Positions 31,822 to 41,509 of a stretch of 64,000 bases of DNA are shown here, piece by piece. The DNA lies in assembly GCA_009667805.1 (NCBI GenBank), contig CM019070.1, positions 53,218,451 to 53,282,450 of the forward strand. The letters are read 5' to 3'. Made by a program: the position numbers and the translations under genes. Each line of letters starts with the position of its first letter. Within the stretch, counting starts at the first letter, position 1. Under the pieces are notes generated by a model that did no database searches, was not told the origin of the DNA, and worked only from the letters and a program-made list of their open reading frames with translations. The stretch comes from Leptobrachium leishanense (Eukaryota; Chordata; Amphibia; Anura; Megophryidae).

Positions 31822-34312
31822 TTCACACAGTGAGTCCGCGGTGATCCAAATCGTTATGGAGTACCTCAGAAAAGCCATTCAAGACATCCTGCAACATTTG
31901 GACTCCGTTTTTGCAAGTATGCAGCAGGGTTTAAATGACACCTCTACGAAGGTGTGCACTCCAGCTCCAAAGAAAGTGGGTAGAGGACCCCTAACATCCG
32001 AAGAAATTGCTAGGAGAAGGTCCCAGAAGCTCTGCTTCTACTGCGGGGAACCGTCCCATTCCATCTCGGAATGTTTAGTGCGGCCCCCCAAGCTGCCCCG
32101 CACTTTCCCTGGAGTTTCAAACGAAACCCTGCAATCCCCAGTGCTACCTGGTGCTACTCCCAAGTCTGCACCTGTTAAATCAAAAAGGACTTTTTCTATC
32201 AAGGCCAGAGAACCCTTTTCTACTCCGCCTGTGGTCCCAATGCCTAGTGAAGCACTGCCCACCAAGTTCAAGAAGGCAGTGCCTGTCAAGTCTGCTTCCA
32301 CCAGACCAAAAAGGGAAATTGTTCCTACCAAGTCCTTGTCCAGAAAACCCACACCTGCTAAAACAAGGACTGTGTATAAAAAGTCTATGGAGGCCTACTC
32401 GGATAAGCTCCAAAGGTGCCAGCCAAATAGGATGGTGTCACTGGACACCTATCCTGAGGTCACAGACCTTGAAGACCCCTATCCTGCCGAAACCATGGAG
32501 TTCGAGTCCACCCTACCTCCAGAATATGAACCTGAAATTCCCATGGAGTTAGCTGCTGCCTCCCCTTCTCAGACACCCACCACTCTCAACCAGCATTCCA
32601 GGTACCTTGGTGTCGCTGTCTACGCCCCAGCAACCGTCTTCAAGTCATCGGTGAAACCAGAACCCCGAAATCTGGAAGCCAACTCCTGTCTCCATGACCT
32701 AGAAGAATCACTGTTGCTGCAGAGTCCAGCTGCCTCCATACTAAGGAGGGCTCTTGGGTTCAAAAAGGTTGAGACTCCCACTCCTCACAGCCGCAAATCC
32801 GGGCTGGTTTCTGGACAACCATGCCAAGCATATATCGGTACCACTGTCTCTACCCCTGAAGGCACCATTACTATGGAACCCTTGCCCCCTGGGTTCACGT
32901 ATGGTTCCAATGGGACTGTGGTCAGATACGCAGACCTGCAGGTGTTTCAGAACCCCAAAAGCGCCTGGAGATCACTCCACAATAATGTTGTCACTGCCCT
33001 GCAACCCGCAGGTTCTCCAACCGTTGCTGCCCTGCACATCGCAGGTTCTCCAGCCGCTGCTGCCTGCACATCGCAGATTCTCCAGCCGTTGCTGCCCTGC
33101 ACATCGCAGATTCTCCAGCCGTTGCTGCCCTGCACATCGCAGGTTCTCCAGCCGTTGCTGCCCTGCACATCGCAGATTCTCCAGCCGTTGCTGCCCTGCA
33201 CATCGCAGATTCTCCAGCCGTTGCTGCCCTGCACATCGCAGATTCTCCAGCCGCTGCTGCCCTGCACATCGCAGATTCTCCAGCCGTTGCTGCCCTGCAC
33301 ATCGCAGATTCTCCAGCCGTTGCTGCCCTGCACATCGCAGATTCTCCAGCCGTTGCTGCCCTGCACATCGCAGATTCTCCAGCCGTTGCTGCCCTGCACA
33401 TCGCAGATTCTCCAGCCGTTGCTGCCCTGCACATCGCAGATTCTCCAGCCGTTGCTGCCCTGCACATCGCAGATTCTCCAGCCGTTGCTGCCCTGCACAT
33501 CGCAGATTCTCCAGCCGTTGCTGCCCTGCACATCGCAGATTCTCCAGCCGTTGCTGCCCTGCACATCGCAGATTCTCCAGCCGTTGCTGCCCTGCACATC
33601 GCAGATTCTCCAGCCGTTGCTGCCCTGCACATCGCAGATTCTCAGCCGTTGCTGCCCTGCACATCGCAGATTCTCCAGCCGTTGCTGCCCTGCACATCGC
33701 AGATTCTCCAGCCGTTGCTGCCCTGCACATCGCAGATTCTCCAGCCGTTGCTGCCCTGCACATCGCAGATTCTCCAGCCGTTGCTGCCCTGCACATCGCA
33801 GGATTCAAGAGCCGTGCTGTACCGAGGTCCAAGAGCCGTGCTGTACCGAGGTCCAAGAGCCGTGCTGTACCGAGGTCCAAGAGCCGTGCTGTACCGAGGT
33901 CCAAGAGCCGTGCTGTACCGAGGTCCAAGAGCCATGCTGTACCGAGGTCCAAGAGCCGTGCTGTACCGAGGTCCAGAGCCGTGCTGTACCGAGGTCCAAG
34001 TCCAGGCCGTGCTGTACCGAGGTCAAGAGCCGTGCTGTACCGAGGTCCAAGAGCCGTGCTGTACCGAGGTCCAAGAGCCGTGCTGTACCGAGGTCCAAGT
34101 CCAAGAGCCGTGCTGTACCGAGGTCCAAGTCCAAGAGCCGTGCTGTACCGAGGTCCAAGTCCAAGAGCCGTGCTGTACCGAGGTCCAGGCCCAGACTGCT
34201 GCCACCAAAACATTTGTGGACACTGATACCGCTGCAGCTACCCTGCCTCCTGGTAAAGCCAGTCCATCCAGTGAAGTCCTGGTACTTGTCTCTGCCATGG
34301 CAGCTCAGGTGA
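31811..34312 (+). CDS. Gag-derived zinc-knuckle protein with in-frame minisatellites
   Basis: 833 codons from the first ATG after the LTR. Residues 11-45 are probably helical. A basic stretch precedes a CX2CX4HX4C zinc knuckle (C75, C78, H83, C88) followed by LVRPPK, the nucleocapsid pattern of sushi-type Gag. Residues 95-400 are Pro/Ser/Lys-rich with PVKS/PTKS motifs. Residues from about 410 are 11-residue repeats (SQILQPLLPCT), then, after a one-base deletion near 33636, SRCCPAHRRFS repeats, then 8-residue repeats (VQEPCCTE, changing to RSKSRAVP after further indels). Capsid and pol are absent. The ancestral reading register probably continues in another frame to 34347 and then to 34628. 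Whether the protein is made is unknown; the zinc knuckle could bind the element RNA. Confidence 0.6.
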   Translation: MLKPSHSESAVIQIVMEYLRKAIQDILQHLDSVFASMQQGLNDTSTKVCTPAPKKVGRGPLTSEEIARRRSQKLCFYCGEPSHSISECLVRPPKLPRTFPGVSNETLQSPVLPGATPKSAPVKSKRTFSIKAREPFSTPPVVPMPSEALPTKFKKAVPVKSASTRPKREIVPTKSLSRKPTPAKTRTVYKKSMEAYSDKLQRCQPNRMVSLDTYPEVTDLEDPYPAETMEFESTLPPEYEPEIPMELAAASPSQTPTTLNQHSRYLGVAVYAPATVFKSSVKPEPRNLEANSCLHDLEESLLLQSPAASILRRALGFKKVETPTPHSRKSGLVSGQPCQAYIGTTVSTPEGTITMEPLPPGFTYGSNGTVVRYADLQVFQNPKSAWRSLHNNVVTALQPAGSPTVAALHIAGSPAAAACTSQILQPLLPCTSQILQPLLPCTSQVLQPLLPCTSQILQPLLPCTSQILQPLLPCTSQILQPLLPCTSQILQPLLPCTSQILQPLLPCTSQILQPLLPCTSQILQPLLPCTSQILQPLLPCTSQILQPLLPCTSQILQPLLPCTSQILQPLLPCTSQILQPLLPCTSQILQPLLPCTSQILQPLLPCTSQILSRCCPAHRRFSSRCCPAHRRFSSRCCPAHRRFSSRCCPAHRRFSSRCCPAHRRIQEPCCTEVQEPCCTEVQEPCCTEVQEPCCTEVQEPCCTEVQEPCCTEVQEPCCTEVQSRAVPRSKSRPCCTEVKSRAVPRSKSRAVPRSKSRAVPRSKSKSRAVPRSKSKSRAVPRSKSKSRAVPRSRPRLLPPKHLWTLIPLQLPCLLVKPVHPVKSWYLSLPWQLR
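33001..33802. repeat. 33-bp minisatellite inside the LTR element, about 24 units
   Basis: Unit CAGATTCTCCAGCCGTTGCT then GCCCTGCACATCG, nearly identical between units. Early units carry AGGTTCTCC or GCTGCTGCC variants, one lacks a C in CCCTG near 33063, and another lacks a C at about 33636. None of the six frames contains a stop, which explains the overlapping long ORFs on both strands. Confidence 0.95.
33803..34196. repeat. 24/30-bp minisatellite inside the LTR element, about 15 units
   Basis: Unit CCAAGAGCCGTGCTGTACCG followed by AGGT (24 bp). The last units are 30 bp with an extra CCAAGT. Four units have 1- to 3-base deletions or changes (33973, 34004, 34021). It is also open in all six frames. 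It directly abuts the 33-bp array. Confidence 0.93.
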
Positions 34313-34337
34313 ACACCCTTACCATACCATACAGGAC

Positions 34338-34628
34338 ATGCAGCTGAACCACAAATACCTGCAGTCTCAGGTACAGGTTGCATTAGCCCGTGGACATTTC
34401 TCTACTCCCGATCTGGTTGCCACCAGCAACCCCATACATCAGGACGACTCCGAACCCACTGTGCTCGATAGCACCTCAGATATGGATCCAACGATACCCT
34501 ACAGTGTCCAAGGTATCGTGATACGCCGAACAGACCTTGAAAACCCTGTGACCATCTTGACCACCCAAACCTCATCCTTGGAGGTGACGGGTCCTGGCCC
34601 CAACCGACGGCGGCGCAGGAAAAAATAG
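34338..34628 (+). CDS. 3' ORF of the LTR element
   Basis: 96 codons from MQLNHKYLQSQVQ to the basic end GPNRRRRRKK. It overlaps the end of the preceding frame (AMAAQVNTLT...), and the two probably formed one protein before a small indel near 34320. No domain recognised; the N-terminal part could be a short helix and the C-terminus is Arg/Lys-rich. It ends 65 bp before the 3' LTR. Confidence reflects doubt about expression, not the frame. Confidence 0.4.
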   Translation: MQLNHKYLQSQVQVALARGHFSTPDLVATSNPIHQDDSEPTVLDSTSDMDPTIPYSVQGIVIRRTDLENPVTILTTQTSSLEVTGPGPNRRRRRKK

Positions 34629-34678
34629 GTGGCCCCTTGCTATATATATATCTGATTGTTCGCGCCCGGAAGGCGCTC

Positions 34679-34693
34679 CTTGGGTTGGGGTAC
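34679..34693 (+). promoter_or_regulatory. Polypurine tract
   Basis: TTGGGTTGGGGTAC immediately precedes the 3' LTR (TGTCATG at 34694). A G-rich tract ending GGGGTAC before TGTCA is the expected plus-strand primer position. Confidence 0.65.
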
Positions 34694-35266
34694 TGTCATG
34701 AATTAAGCCTATGCCCGCACCTAAACCGTGGCAAACCCTTATTCACCTGTCTAGGTTTGTATGCAGGTTTGATTCCCCTATCTGGCTGTTAAGCTTCTGT
34801 TGTGATACCTACAGGTGTATACTACTTCACCTAAATGAAGCCTGCTTAAAAGAGGGATCCACCCTTCCATCAGGGCTTCAACATAACGTCTCTGGAAGTG
34901 CAGACAACCAGACCTGTTCCTGAAGCTCCCTACCGTGTTACCTGAATCCCAGTGATACACCCAAGTGGAACCCTGCTACCAAGGAGAATCTCCCCACCAA
35001 GGTACCCCGCTCTCAAGAACCCTCGTTCTTCGAGTGTACCCCACTTCCAAGAATCCTCGTTTGTCAAGTATACCCTGCTTTCAAGAATCCCTATTGTCAA
35101 GCTGAATCCTGCATACAGTCTGTTGCCTGCCTGCTAGTGCTCATATTATTTACTGTTTGCCTTGTTTATTCTTCAATAAACCTTCAGTACCCAGCAACCT
35201 GTGTGACTCCTATGATCACTGCATCCTGGGCTCACTTCACCCACCGCCGCACTCCCGTACCTGACA
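34694..35266 (+). repeat. 3' LTR
   Basis: Same sequence as the 5' LTR apart from a 3-base deletion (GAATCCCAGTG for GAATCCCTCCAGTG) and two single-base additions near the end (CTGGGCTC, CACCCACC). I saw no substitutions. Confidence 0.93.
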
Positions 35267-35271
35267 ACAGC

Positions 35272-36590
35272 AGAAACAATTGAAGGAGTAAAACTCCCGA
35301 ATCACCAAATTCCAAGATGTTTCCTGGAGAATATGAAAGCGATCCATAGTAGGGAAATAAATATAACTATGAAGTAAGATAACATGTGACCAACCTCAAT
35401 CCTAAACAGGCAAATTTATGATTATTTTTATTATATAAACACAAAATATCAGCTTCAGGGAGAAAATTGGGTGTGAAATGACACTCGCTGAATGTAATTT
35501 CATTTTTTTTCAGCTGGGAGAAAGGGGAAGGGGTGGGGTGGGGGGGGGGCGCACATACTGAAAAGCTGCCCCTCAAAATAATCTGAAAGCTTTCTGGGAT
35601 TTTGGTCAGGTAGGGCAGGAATGGGTATTCCTGAACAGCCAGTGACAGTACGTTCACTTTGGGAATGATATGATTGACTGGATGCTCCAAAGAACAGCCA
35701 ATGGATGGAACATTGGGTGCCAGTTCTGATGGGTACCGGGAGCCTGGCACTGGATGGATATTGGATGGATAAGATACTCAAGGGTTAAGATGAGAAGGGC
35801 AATATGGGTGTCTGAAAGGGATAATATGTAACCTCTACATTTCTATCCCCCTTGTTTTAGCCCTAGAGTGTAAGAGAGTAGTATTAAAATATGATGGATG
35901 TATCATTCTGTATAAGTTTGTGACATGTATCTGCAGGATATTGGACTCCCAATCTCCCCATTGGCATCTCATGAGGTTTTGTAATCTGTGTAATGTTTAG
36001 AGAGAATATCTCTTTCTTCTGAAATAAATTAACAAATCTCTTTTTTGATAATCCGTTTGGCTTTTGGCGTTTTAGTTTTTGGATGATGTCGTCAAACCGA
36101 CATTCATTTATGCTTTTCACCTCTAGAAGCTGGTTTTAATTAGTGTCCAGGCAAAAACAAAAATGTCCAAACTTAGATAGGAACGTGCTCCACTTGATAT
36201 AGTACAGCTTTTACTGCGTTTTGTCAAAGGTTTACGTGTGACTCCTCCATGTGTTCAGCATTGTAGCATCCATCAGCTTGTAAAAGGAAAAGTAATTGGA
36301 GATGACCTCATTATGGATTCTTCAATTTCTTTTCCCTCATAAACTTTTCCACTAACGTACACAATGTTCAGCCAACACTGTTGTCTTCTGTGCAAATCTC
36401 ATCGGTAAAGTATTTAGATTTTTTTTCTTTTTTACGATGGATTAAAATAAATATTTAATTTGCCTTGCGTTTACGTATTTTAACACTCATACTTACCAGG
36501 AATGTTATGTTACCAGGATCCATTCCTATTTCAGATCATTATAACAGGTTGTTCTTAAATCAATCACTGGTTCCTAAAATTCTAATTTCT
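35272..36590. other. No recognised feature
   Basis: AT-rich sequence with a G-run at 35537-35549 and no convincing ORF, repeat end or splice pair. ORFs of about 130 codons or fewer on the minus strand (35367-35781) look like chance. Confidence 0.4.
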
Positions 36591-37360
36591 TGTCACAACC
36601 GCTCTCTCGCTCACCTTTAACAGCCGTATTGGGGATCCTTTAGGACAGACTTCTTAGACAGAAAAAACATAAAACCGTAAAGAACGAGTAACCTCAAGAA
36701 AACTCCCAAAAGCAGGGAGAATAGACAAGACCTAAGATAACAAGTACTGCCCAGTACCAAATGATTTAGAGACCAGATTAAATACTGGGCAAAAAACAAT
36801 ATAACCAAATAAACACCGGCAATATTAAATTTCAAAAATGAACACACAAAACAAGTGGTATGCCACCACTTAGGACACAGCACATACAAACAAAGAGGGC
36901 TTAAGAATGGAGAATGGTCAGAGAGGTAATCCGGGTCGGCAACTAGTAGGTACAATCAAGGAGGGCTTTAGAATAGAGAATAGTCAGATAGGTAATCCGG
37001 GTCGGCAGTTTAGCAGGGGATTCAGACGGTCCGGTCAAAACACTAGTATACGCTCAAAATACAAACAATACACCAGGCAATCCGGGAAAATCAACTCCAC
37101 CTCAGCGCGCCGGTATATCGGCGCGCCATCCTTTTAAAGACCGGCGGGGACGCGTCATCAGAACGTGCCCGGCCTCCCTCCATACACCGACACTGCTTCC
37201 CTTGGCCGGCTCGCGATGCCACCAGGCTCCACCCTGGATGGCAACAGTTGCCGAAGATGCGACGGGTGGGCACACGTCATCGGAACGCGCCCCGCCTCCT
37301 CAATGCGCCACAACTCACCCTGTCCTCGGGCGGCCCGTGATGCTGCCGGGGACGTGACAG
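36591..37360. mobile_element. Solo LTR of a Ty3-type element
   Basis: TGTCACAACCGCTCTCTCGC at the left and GGGGACGTGACAG at the right. TTCT lies immediately outside each end (36587-36590, 37361-37364), a 4-bp duplication. The 3' half is strongly GC-rich (CGCGCCGGTATATCGGCGCG, GACGCGTCATCAGAACG), with two direct units AATCCGGGTCGGCA at about 36927 and 36990. Related to 50087-50696. Confidence 0.7.
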
Positions 37361-38229
37361 TTCTTGAATGGGAAAATTGAAGCTAGATGCTCAATGTGAA
37401 GGTTACCTCCTATCACGTTTATCACTTACAACATGTACGGGAGGTTACATGAAGAACAAGGAAATATGCTAAAGATTGGGTAAATAGTACGATAAGTGGT
37501 TTTTTTATATATCTGTTCAAGACCTCATTTTAACTCCTTCAATACCAAGCGTTTTCTGTTTTTTATCATAACATTTATTTTAAATACGGGATGAGAAGTT
37601 GCTGATGGTTAAAAAGTTAAAGTGTAAATTTGCTCTATTAAAATTTTTTCATGTATTCATCTATCCTTTACAGAAATATTGTTGGAATGAAAGACTCTAA
37701 ACTCTAGATTGTGTCCCTTATCTTACACAATTCCACATGGAGTCTGCATTATTACCATACAGGCAGAAATGGACTTTGTGTAAAATACATTAACTGTGAT
37801 AAAGATTGATAATTAAAAATAGTCACATCTCCAATTTATGGGGATTTGTAGCGATCATAATTAGTAATGCAGTTTCCAAAAAAATACCAATAGAATATAA
37901 AAAATAATATCTGTATGTGGCATAATGCCTGTGTATGGAAATTACAGTAACACCTTGTATCTGTACTGTACAGGGATTTTCAGTAATTTGAACCTTTTGA
38001 ATCTTATCCCTGTTCAGCAGTGAGTGACCCCAGATCTCTCCCTTTATTCTGGCCTCTCCCTGGCTGTTGGAATGCAGCAGCAAAGTTTATGAACTTTTTG
38101 ATTGAGTGAGGTTTGTGACTGCTATTTGCAGCTTGTTTTACAGTAATACAGAGTGACTGGAGAGCGATAAGACAAATAATTAGATTTCTCCACAGGGGCA
38201 CTCTAATCTTGCTTTAAAATGGTATGCAA
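37361..38229. other. No recognised feature
   Basis: AT-rich, with no terminal repeats or ORFs worth calling. Confidence 0.4.
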
Positions 38230-38420
38230 ATAGGGGTTTGATATGCTAATGACTGCTTTTTACTATATTGCAACGCAAAATCGAGTTAAGTCCACTTTGG
38301 TAGTGACAGAGTTAAGCTTAGGCAATGAGGTTACTTCAGATAATTAGGTGACTGGAATTGCTGCAGCAGCCTCGATTATTCATCCCATGAGCGTCACCAG
38401 TCTGGGGAAAAGGAGGTAAA
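38230..38420. other. Low-repeat block with clustered homeodomain-type motifs
   Basis: ATGCTAATGA, TAGTGACAGAGTTAAG, GATAATTAGGTGACTG and GATTATTCATCCCATGAG occur within 190 bp of sequence that shares nothing with the repeats here. This is how conserved non-coding elements often look, but conservation cannot be tested from one sequence. Confidence 0.25.
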
Positions 38421-38750
38421 CTTTACTTCATAGGATAGAATTTGAACATCTTTTCTGGCTGATCTATGTCCTGGTCTGGAGAGAATTAACTGCAGAGACT
38501 GTAAAACTGTAACCCTAATAATGAATACCTGAAGAACTTTACTTTTAGCTCTACCACCATGTCACTAATGCTGTCCCACCTAACCTTGTTCAGGTTACAT
38601 CCTCAGTTTATTGTAAGCTGTCTGTTCCCTACCTCATCCCTCAAACATTTTATGAAGGTTTGGCTTCTATGTTAAAGAACTACTTCCAGCAAAACTCCAT
38701 TTCCCAGAATTTTGGGAAGCCTGGATCTCAACCAGGTTATTCCCATAGGC

Positions 38751-38933
38751 TAGTGGTTCCCAACCACGGTCCTCAAGTCCCCCTAACAGGCCAGGTTTTA
38801 GGGATTCCCTTGGGGAAATCAGACTGAATCCTGCAATCACTGAGCAGCAAATCATATCACCTGTGCTGTGCTTCAGATATCTGGGAAATCTGACCTGTTA
38901 GGGGTACTTGAGGACCGCGGTTGGGAACCACTG
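38751..38933. mobile_element. hAT MITE, (C/T)AGTGGTTCCCAACC type
   Basis: TAGTGGTTCCCAACCACGG and CCGCGGTTGGGAACCACTG with a perfect 8-bp duplication CCATAGGC (38743-38750, 38934-38941). The core is the reverse orientation of 17432-17615 (CAGACTGAATCCTGCAATCA). Confidence 0.92.
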
Positions 38934-39159
38934 CCATAGGCCATGTTGATCTCGATCTAGCAAGATCCCAGTTGATATTATTAGTCTGCAGTATTTATAA
39001 AGTTCATTTCTTCTTTTCCACTTTTTTCTCCAGTATAATTTTTATAGTACAAACAACACTTTTAGTAAAACAAGGCACAACTATATCAACTAGTTTGTAT
39101 ATTGCATACTTATTTCCTTACCGATTGTTTTATACCCTACACACTCATTGCATGTACAG

Positions 39160-39341
39160 CAGTGTTTCCCAAAACTGTCCTCAGGACCTGCTGAGAAGCC
39201 AGGTTTGCGAGATATCTGTAGCACAGCACAGGTGATATGATTTGCTGTTCAGTGATTGCAGGATTCAGTCTGCATTTCCCCAAGGGGATCTGCAAAATCT
39301 GGCCTGGTTGAGGGTCCTGAGGACAGGTTTGGGAAACACTG
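39160..39341. mobile_element. hAT MITE, CAGTGTTTCCCAAA type
   Basis: CAGTGTTTCCCAAAACTGTC and GACAGGTTTGGGAAACACTG. The 8-bp flanks are ATGTACAG and ATGTACAC (one mismatch). The core equals 17432-17615 in the same orientation. It lies 226 bp from the opposite-strand copy at 38751. Confidence 0.9.
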
Positions 39342-39349
39342 ATGTACAC

Positions 39350-39997
39350 CGTCCATGGGCCCGATTACGACCATATTGGTGGCAAGGAGCCACTAAGGGA
39401 AAAATTGTCACTAGCCAATAACCCTAAGAAGCTCCTTGTTACCAGCTCTAGTAAAGAAGAGTTACTGTGTCAATGGCTTAAGTGGTAACAATAGGAAGCA
39501 TCTAATTGATACAGACAGTGTTGCAGCATGCCACCACTGGTGTTGGCTCATGGGGCACCATAGGACTCCATGGAGTCAAGCACGACTGCCACCAGCTCTG
39601 CGTGAGCTTGCATATGCAGTTCGCACATGGATGATGGAAGAAAACAGAACGATTTATTCTGTCATCCACTGCTTGTGGACCGAGGCAGTGGCTTTATATA
39701 TACTTAAACTCTTCAGCGATTAAATTACTGTAAAGGGTGGAATAGGCTCTTAAGCTGTGTGCAGTCTTAACCAGGCCTAATGTTTTTCTATGTGTCTGGT
39801 AACTTTACACCTCAAAATGTAGCCAATGCCATTGGACGGGTCGTAACCACTCATACCTAAATTGTTCAAGTCTTTAACAACTTGTAGCTCCTGGCACCCA
39901 ATAACCCAAAGCACCAGTGAGTCTAACTACCCTACTAATTTGTACAGTTTATTTTCTTTTCCCAGGTTTTGGCACAGTGGAACATGTTAGCGCTTCA
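39350..39997. other. No recognised feature
   Basis: Contains only chance ORFs. No repeat end seen. Confidence 0.4.
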
Positions 39998-40001
39998 TTA
40001 A

Positions 40002-40512
40002 CCCCCTCACTACCAAGTGTTATGAAAAATAGTCAGGAACCAGTGGTTTTTCGGAATATTTCTTTTTATAGTTTAAGAAATATCTGGGAATATTCCTAAT
40101 GCAAACAATTGTCTAGCACTGAAAACTGTGATACGTAAGATATACAGAAATATATTTTACCTTATATTTTCAGTGCACTTCCATCACTTTGTGAAATATT
40201 CCTAATGCGTCTATTACTTTAATAACCTATTTGACAGGCAGATGTTGCCATCTTCTGGCCAGAAAGAGTTACTGCAGTTGTGAGTTCTTTGCAGGATCAG
40301 ATGGGCAGCTGTCTGTTAGAGACATTCTCCAGCTGGTTATAAAAAGGGTTAGCACCTCGAGCATCATGCCCATGGTGCTAAAACTTCAGCGACAACTTCT
40401 GAAGTCCAAATGCAGACAAATTTAATTTGCAGTGATACAGCAAAGCCCCAGATAGTGTTAAGGTGATCTTAGACTCCTGTGTCTGCATCTGCTGATCTCT
40501 GTAGTGAAGGGG
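40002..40512. mobile_element. piggyBac-like MITE, CCCCTCACTACCAAG type
   Basis: Termini CCCCCTCACTACCAAG and CTGTAGTGAAGGGG are flanked by TTAA on both sides (39998-40001, 40513-40516), the piggyBac target. Landmarks shared with other copies: TATTTGACAGGCAGATGTTG, CCATCTTCTGGCC and GTTAGAGACATTCTCCAGCT. No transposase. The ends differ at one or two bases. Confidence 0.82.
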
Positions 40513-40559
40513 TTAATAAAGTTTAATTATGTATGTGCACAGCAAAATACTGCTTTCAT

Positions 40560-41360
40560 ACAACTCTCATTAGAATCTCATTATTAGCAGCATTTTACAT
40601 TTCTATTACTTGTGTATCATACAGTCAGCTCTCTCTTACCTCTTTTCACCCCTTAACGTGAAACCATTCCAACACATAACAATGCGAGAAATGTACTTAT
40701 ATGTAAGCAATATACTGTTCGGGCCCAATTATTTCCAGATGATCCTAATACAAAGAATCACTTAGAGACTGTCAGACACACCCATGTTATAGATTAAAAA
40801 CACAGCCCGATCAGTTCCATATATTTTATATATATTAATGCATTCATTTATTACGAAACGAGCAATTTATTAAACCGCTTTCCCAAGTTTGAACTTGAAT
40901 CATAAAGCACTAATTTGGCATCTGCTAATGTCACGTAATATACAAATTATTCTGCCTTCGAGCAGTTTCTCCTCAATACTTAATCCTTTGGATGTTGGTA
41001 TCCGTATAATTACGTTGCGTTAGCATATTCCTGTGCCCTGCAGGCAACAATTTTACTCATGGTTTCTTGTTTTTTGTATTACATTCCCGAATTGCCCCTC
41101 TAGCTGCAAAAGGGTTAAAGGGGTGAAAAAGAATTTATGAAAAAAGTAGCAGATTGTTAGCTATGGTAAAGTAAGGTTTTGTATTCGTCCTGGCTAATTG
41201 CTTCCTCGGGCTCTTCCATTTCCTGACTATAGCACATATTTTACAAATTACCATTTTCTCTCATCTTGCCCCTGGAAGAGGATATAATTATTTTTCAAAC
41301 CTACTGTAAGTTGGAAGTCAGAAAATCATGCAAAAGTGCTACTTTGCTTGACACCACTTT
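40560..41360. other. Low-repeat AT-rich block, possible non-coding conserved region
   Basis: 40840-41060 is rich in TTTATTA, CTAATTTGGCATCTGCTAAT, TGTCACGTAATATACAAATT and similar homeodomain/POU-like words. None of the local repeat families is present. No ORF. Function unproven. Confidence 0.22.
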
Positions 41361-41509
41361 TTTTTTTTGTATTAAAGAAAATTGAAAGTGAACTCATTAC
41401 AACTGTGCCAAGCATGTTCTACGAGTCTGCTTCGATGGAGTGGGATTAAACCAGTAATGCGGGAGTGCAGTACAATCAAGGAATCTACTTATTCGAACAT
41501 GGTATTTAA

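Larger units (their letters stand above)
31235..35266 (+). mobile_element. Complete non-autonomous, self-priming-type LTR retrotransposon
   Basis: Two direct LTRs (574 and 573 bp) flank an internal region of about 2.9 kb, and the target duplication ACAGC lies at 31230-31234 and 35267-35271. By eye the LTRs differ only by three small indels (TCC at about 31492; single G and C near 35229 and 35240), so the insertion is young. The interior has a CCHC zinc-knuckle ORF, two tandem arrays and a short basic-ended ORF; I find no protease, reverse transcriptase, RNase H or integrase motif. Amplification must rely on enzymes from another element, probably of the Ty3 sushi/Tf1-like group. Confidence 0.92.

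Noticed and set aside
32754..34226. 490-codon ORF overlapping the Gag-like ORF, and 413-codon reverse ORFs
   Set aside because: They exist only because the 33- and 24-bp arrays are open in all frames. The zinc-knuckle frame starting at 31811 is the only one with a recognisable domain.
36591..37360. CpG island of a host gene
   Set aside because: The GC-rich stretch lies within TGTCAC...GTGACAG boundaries with a 4-bp duplication, so it is better explained as an LTR.
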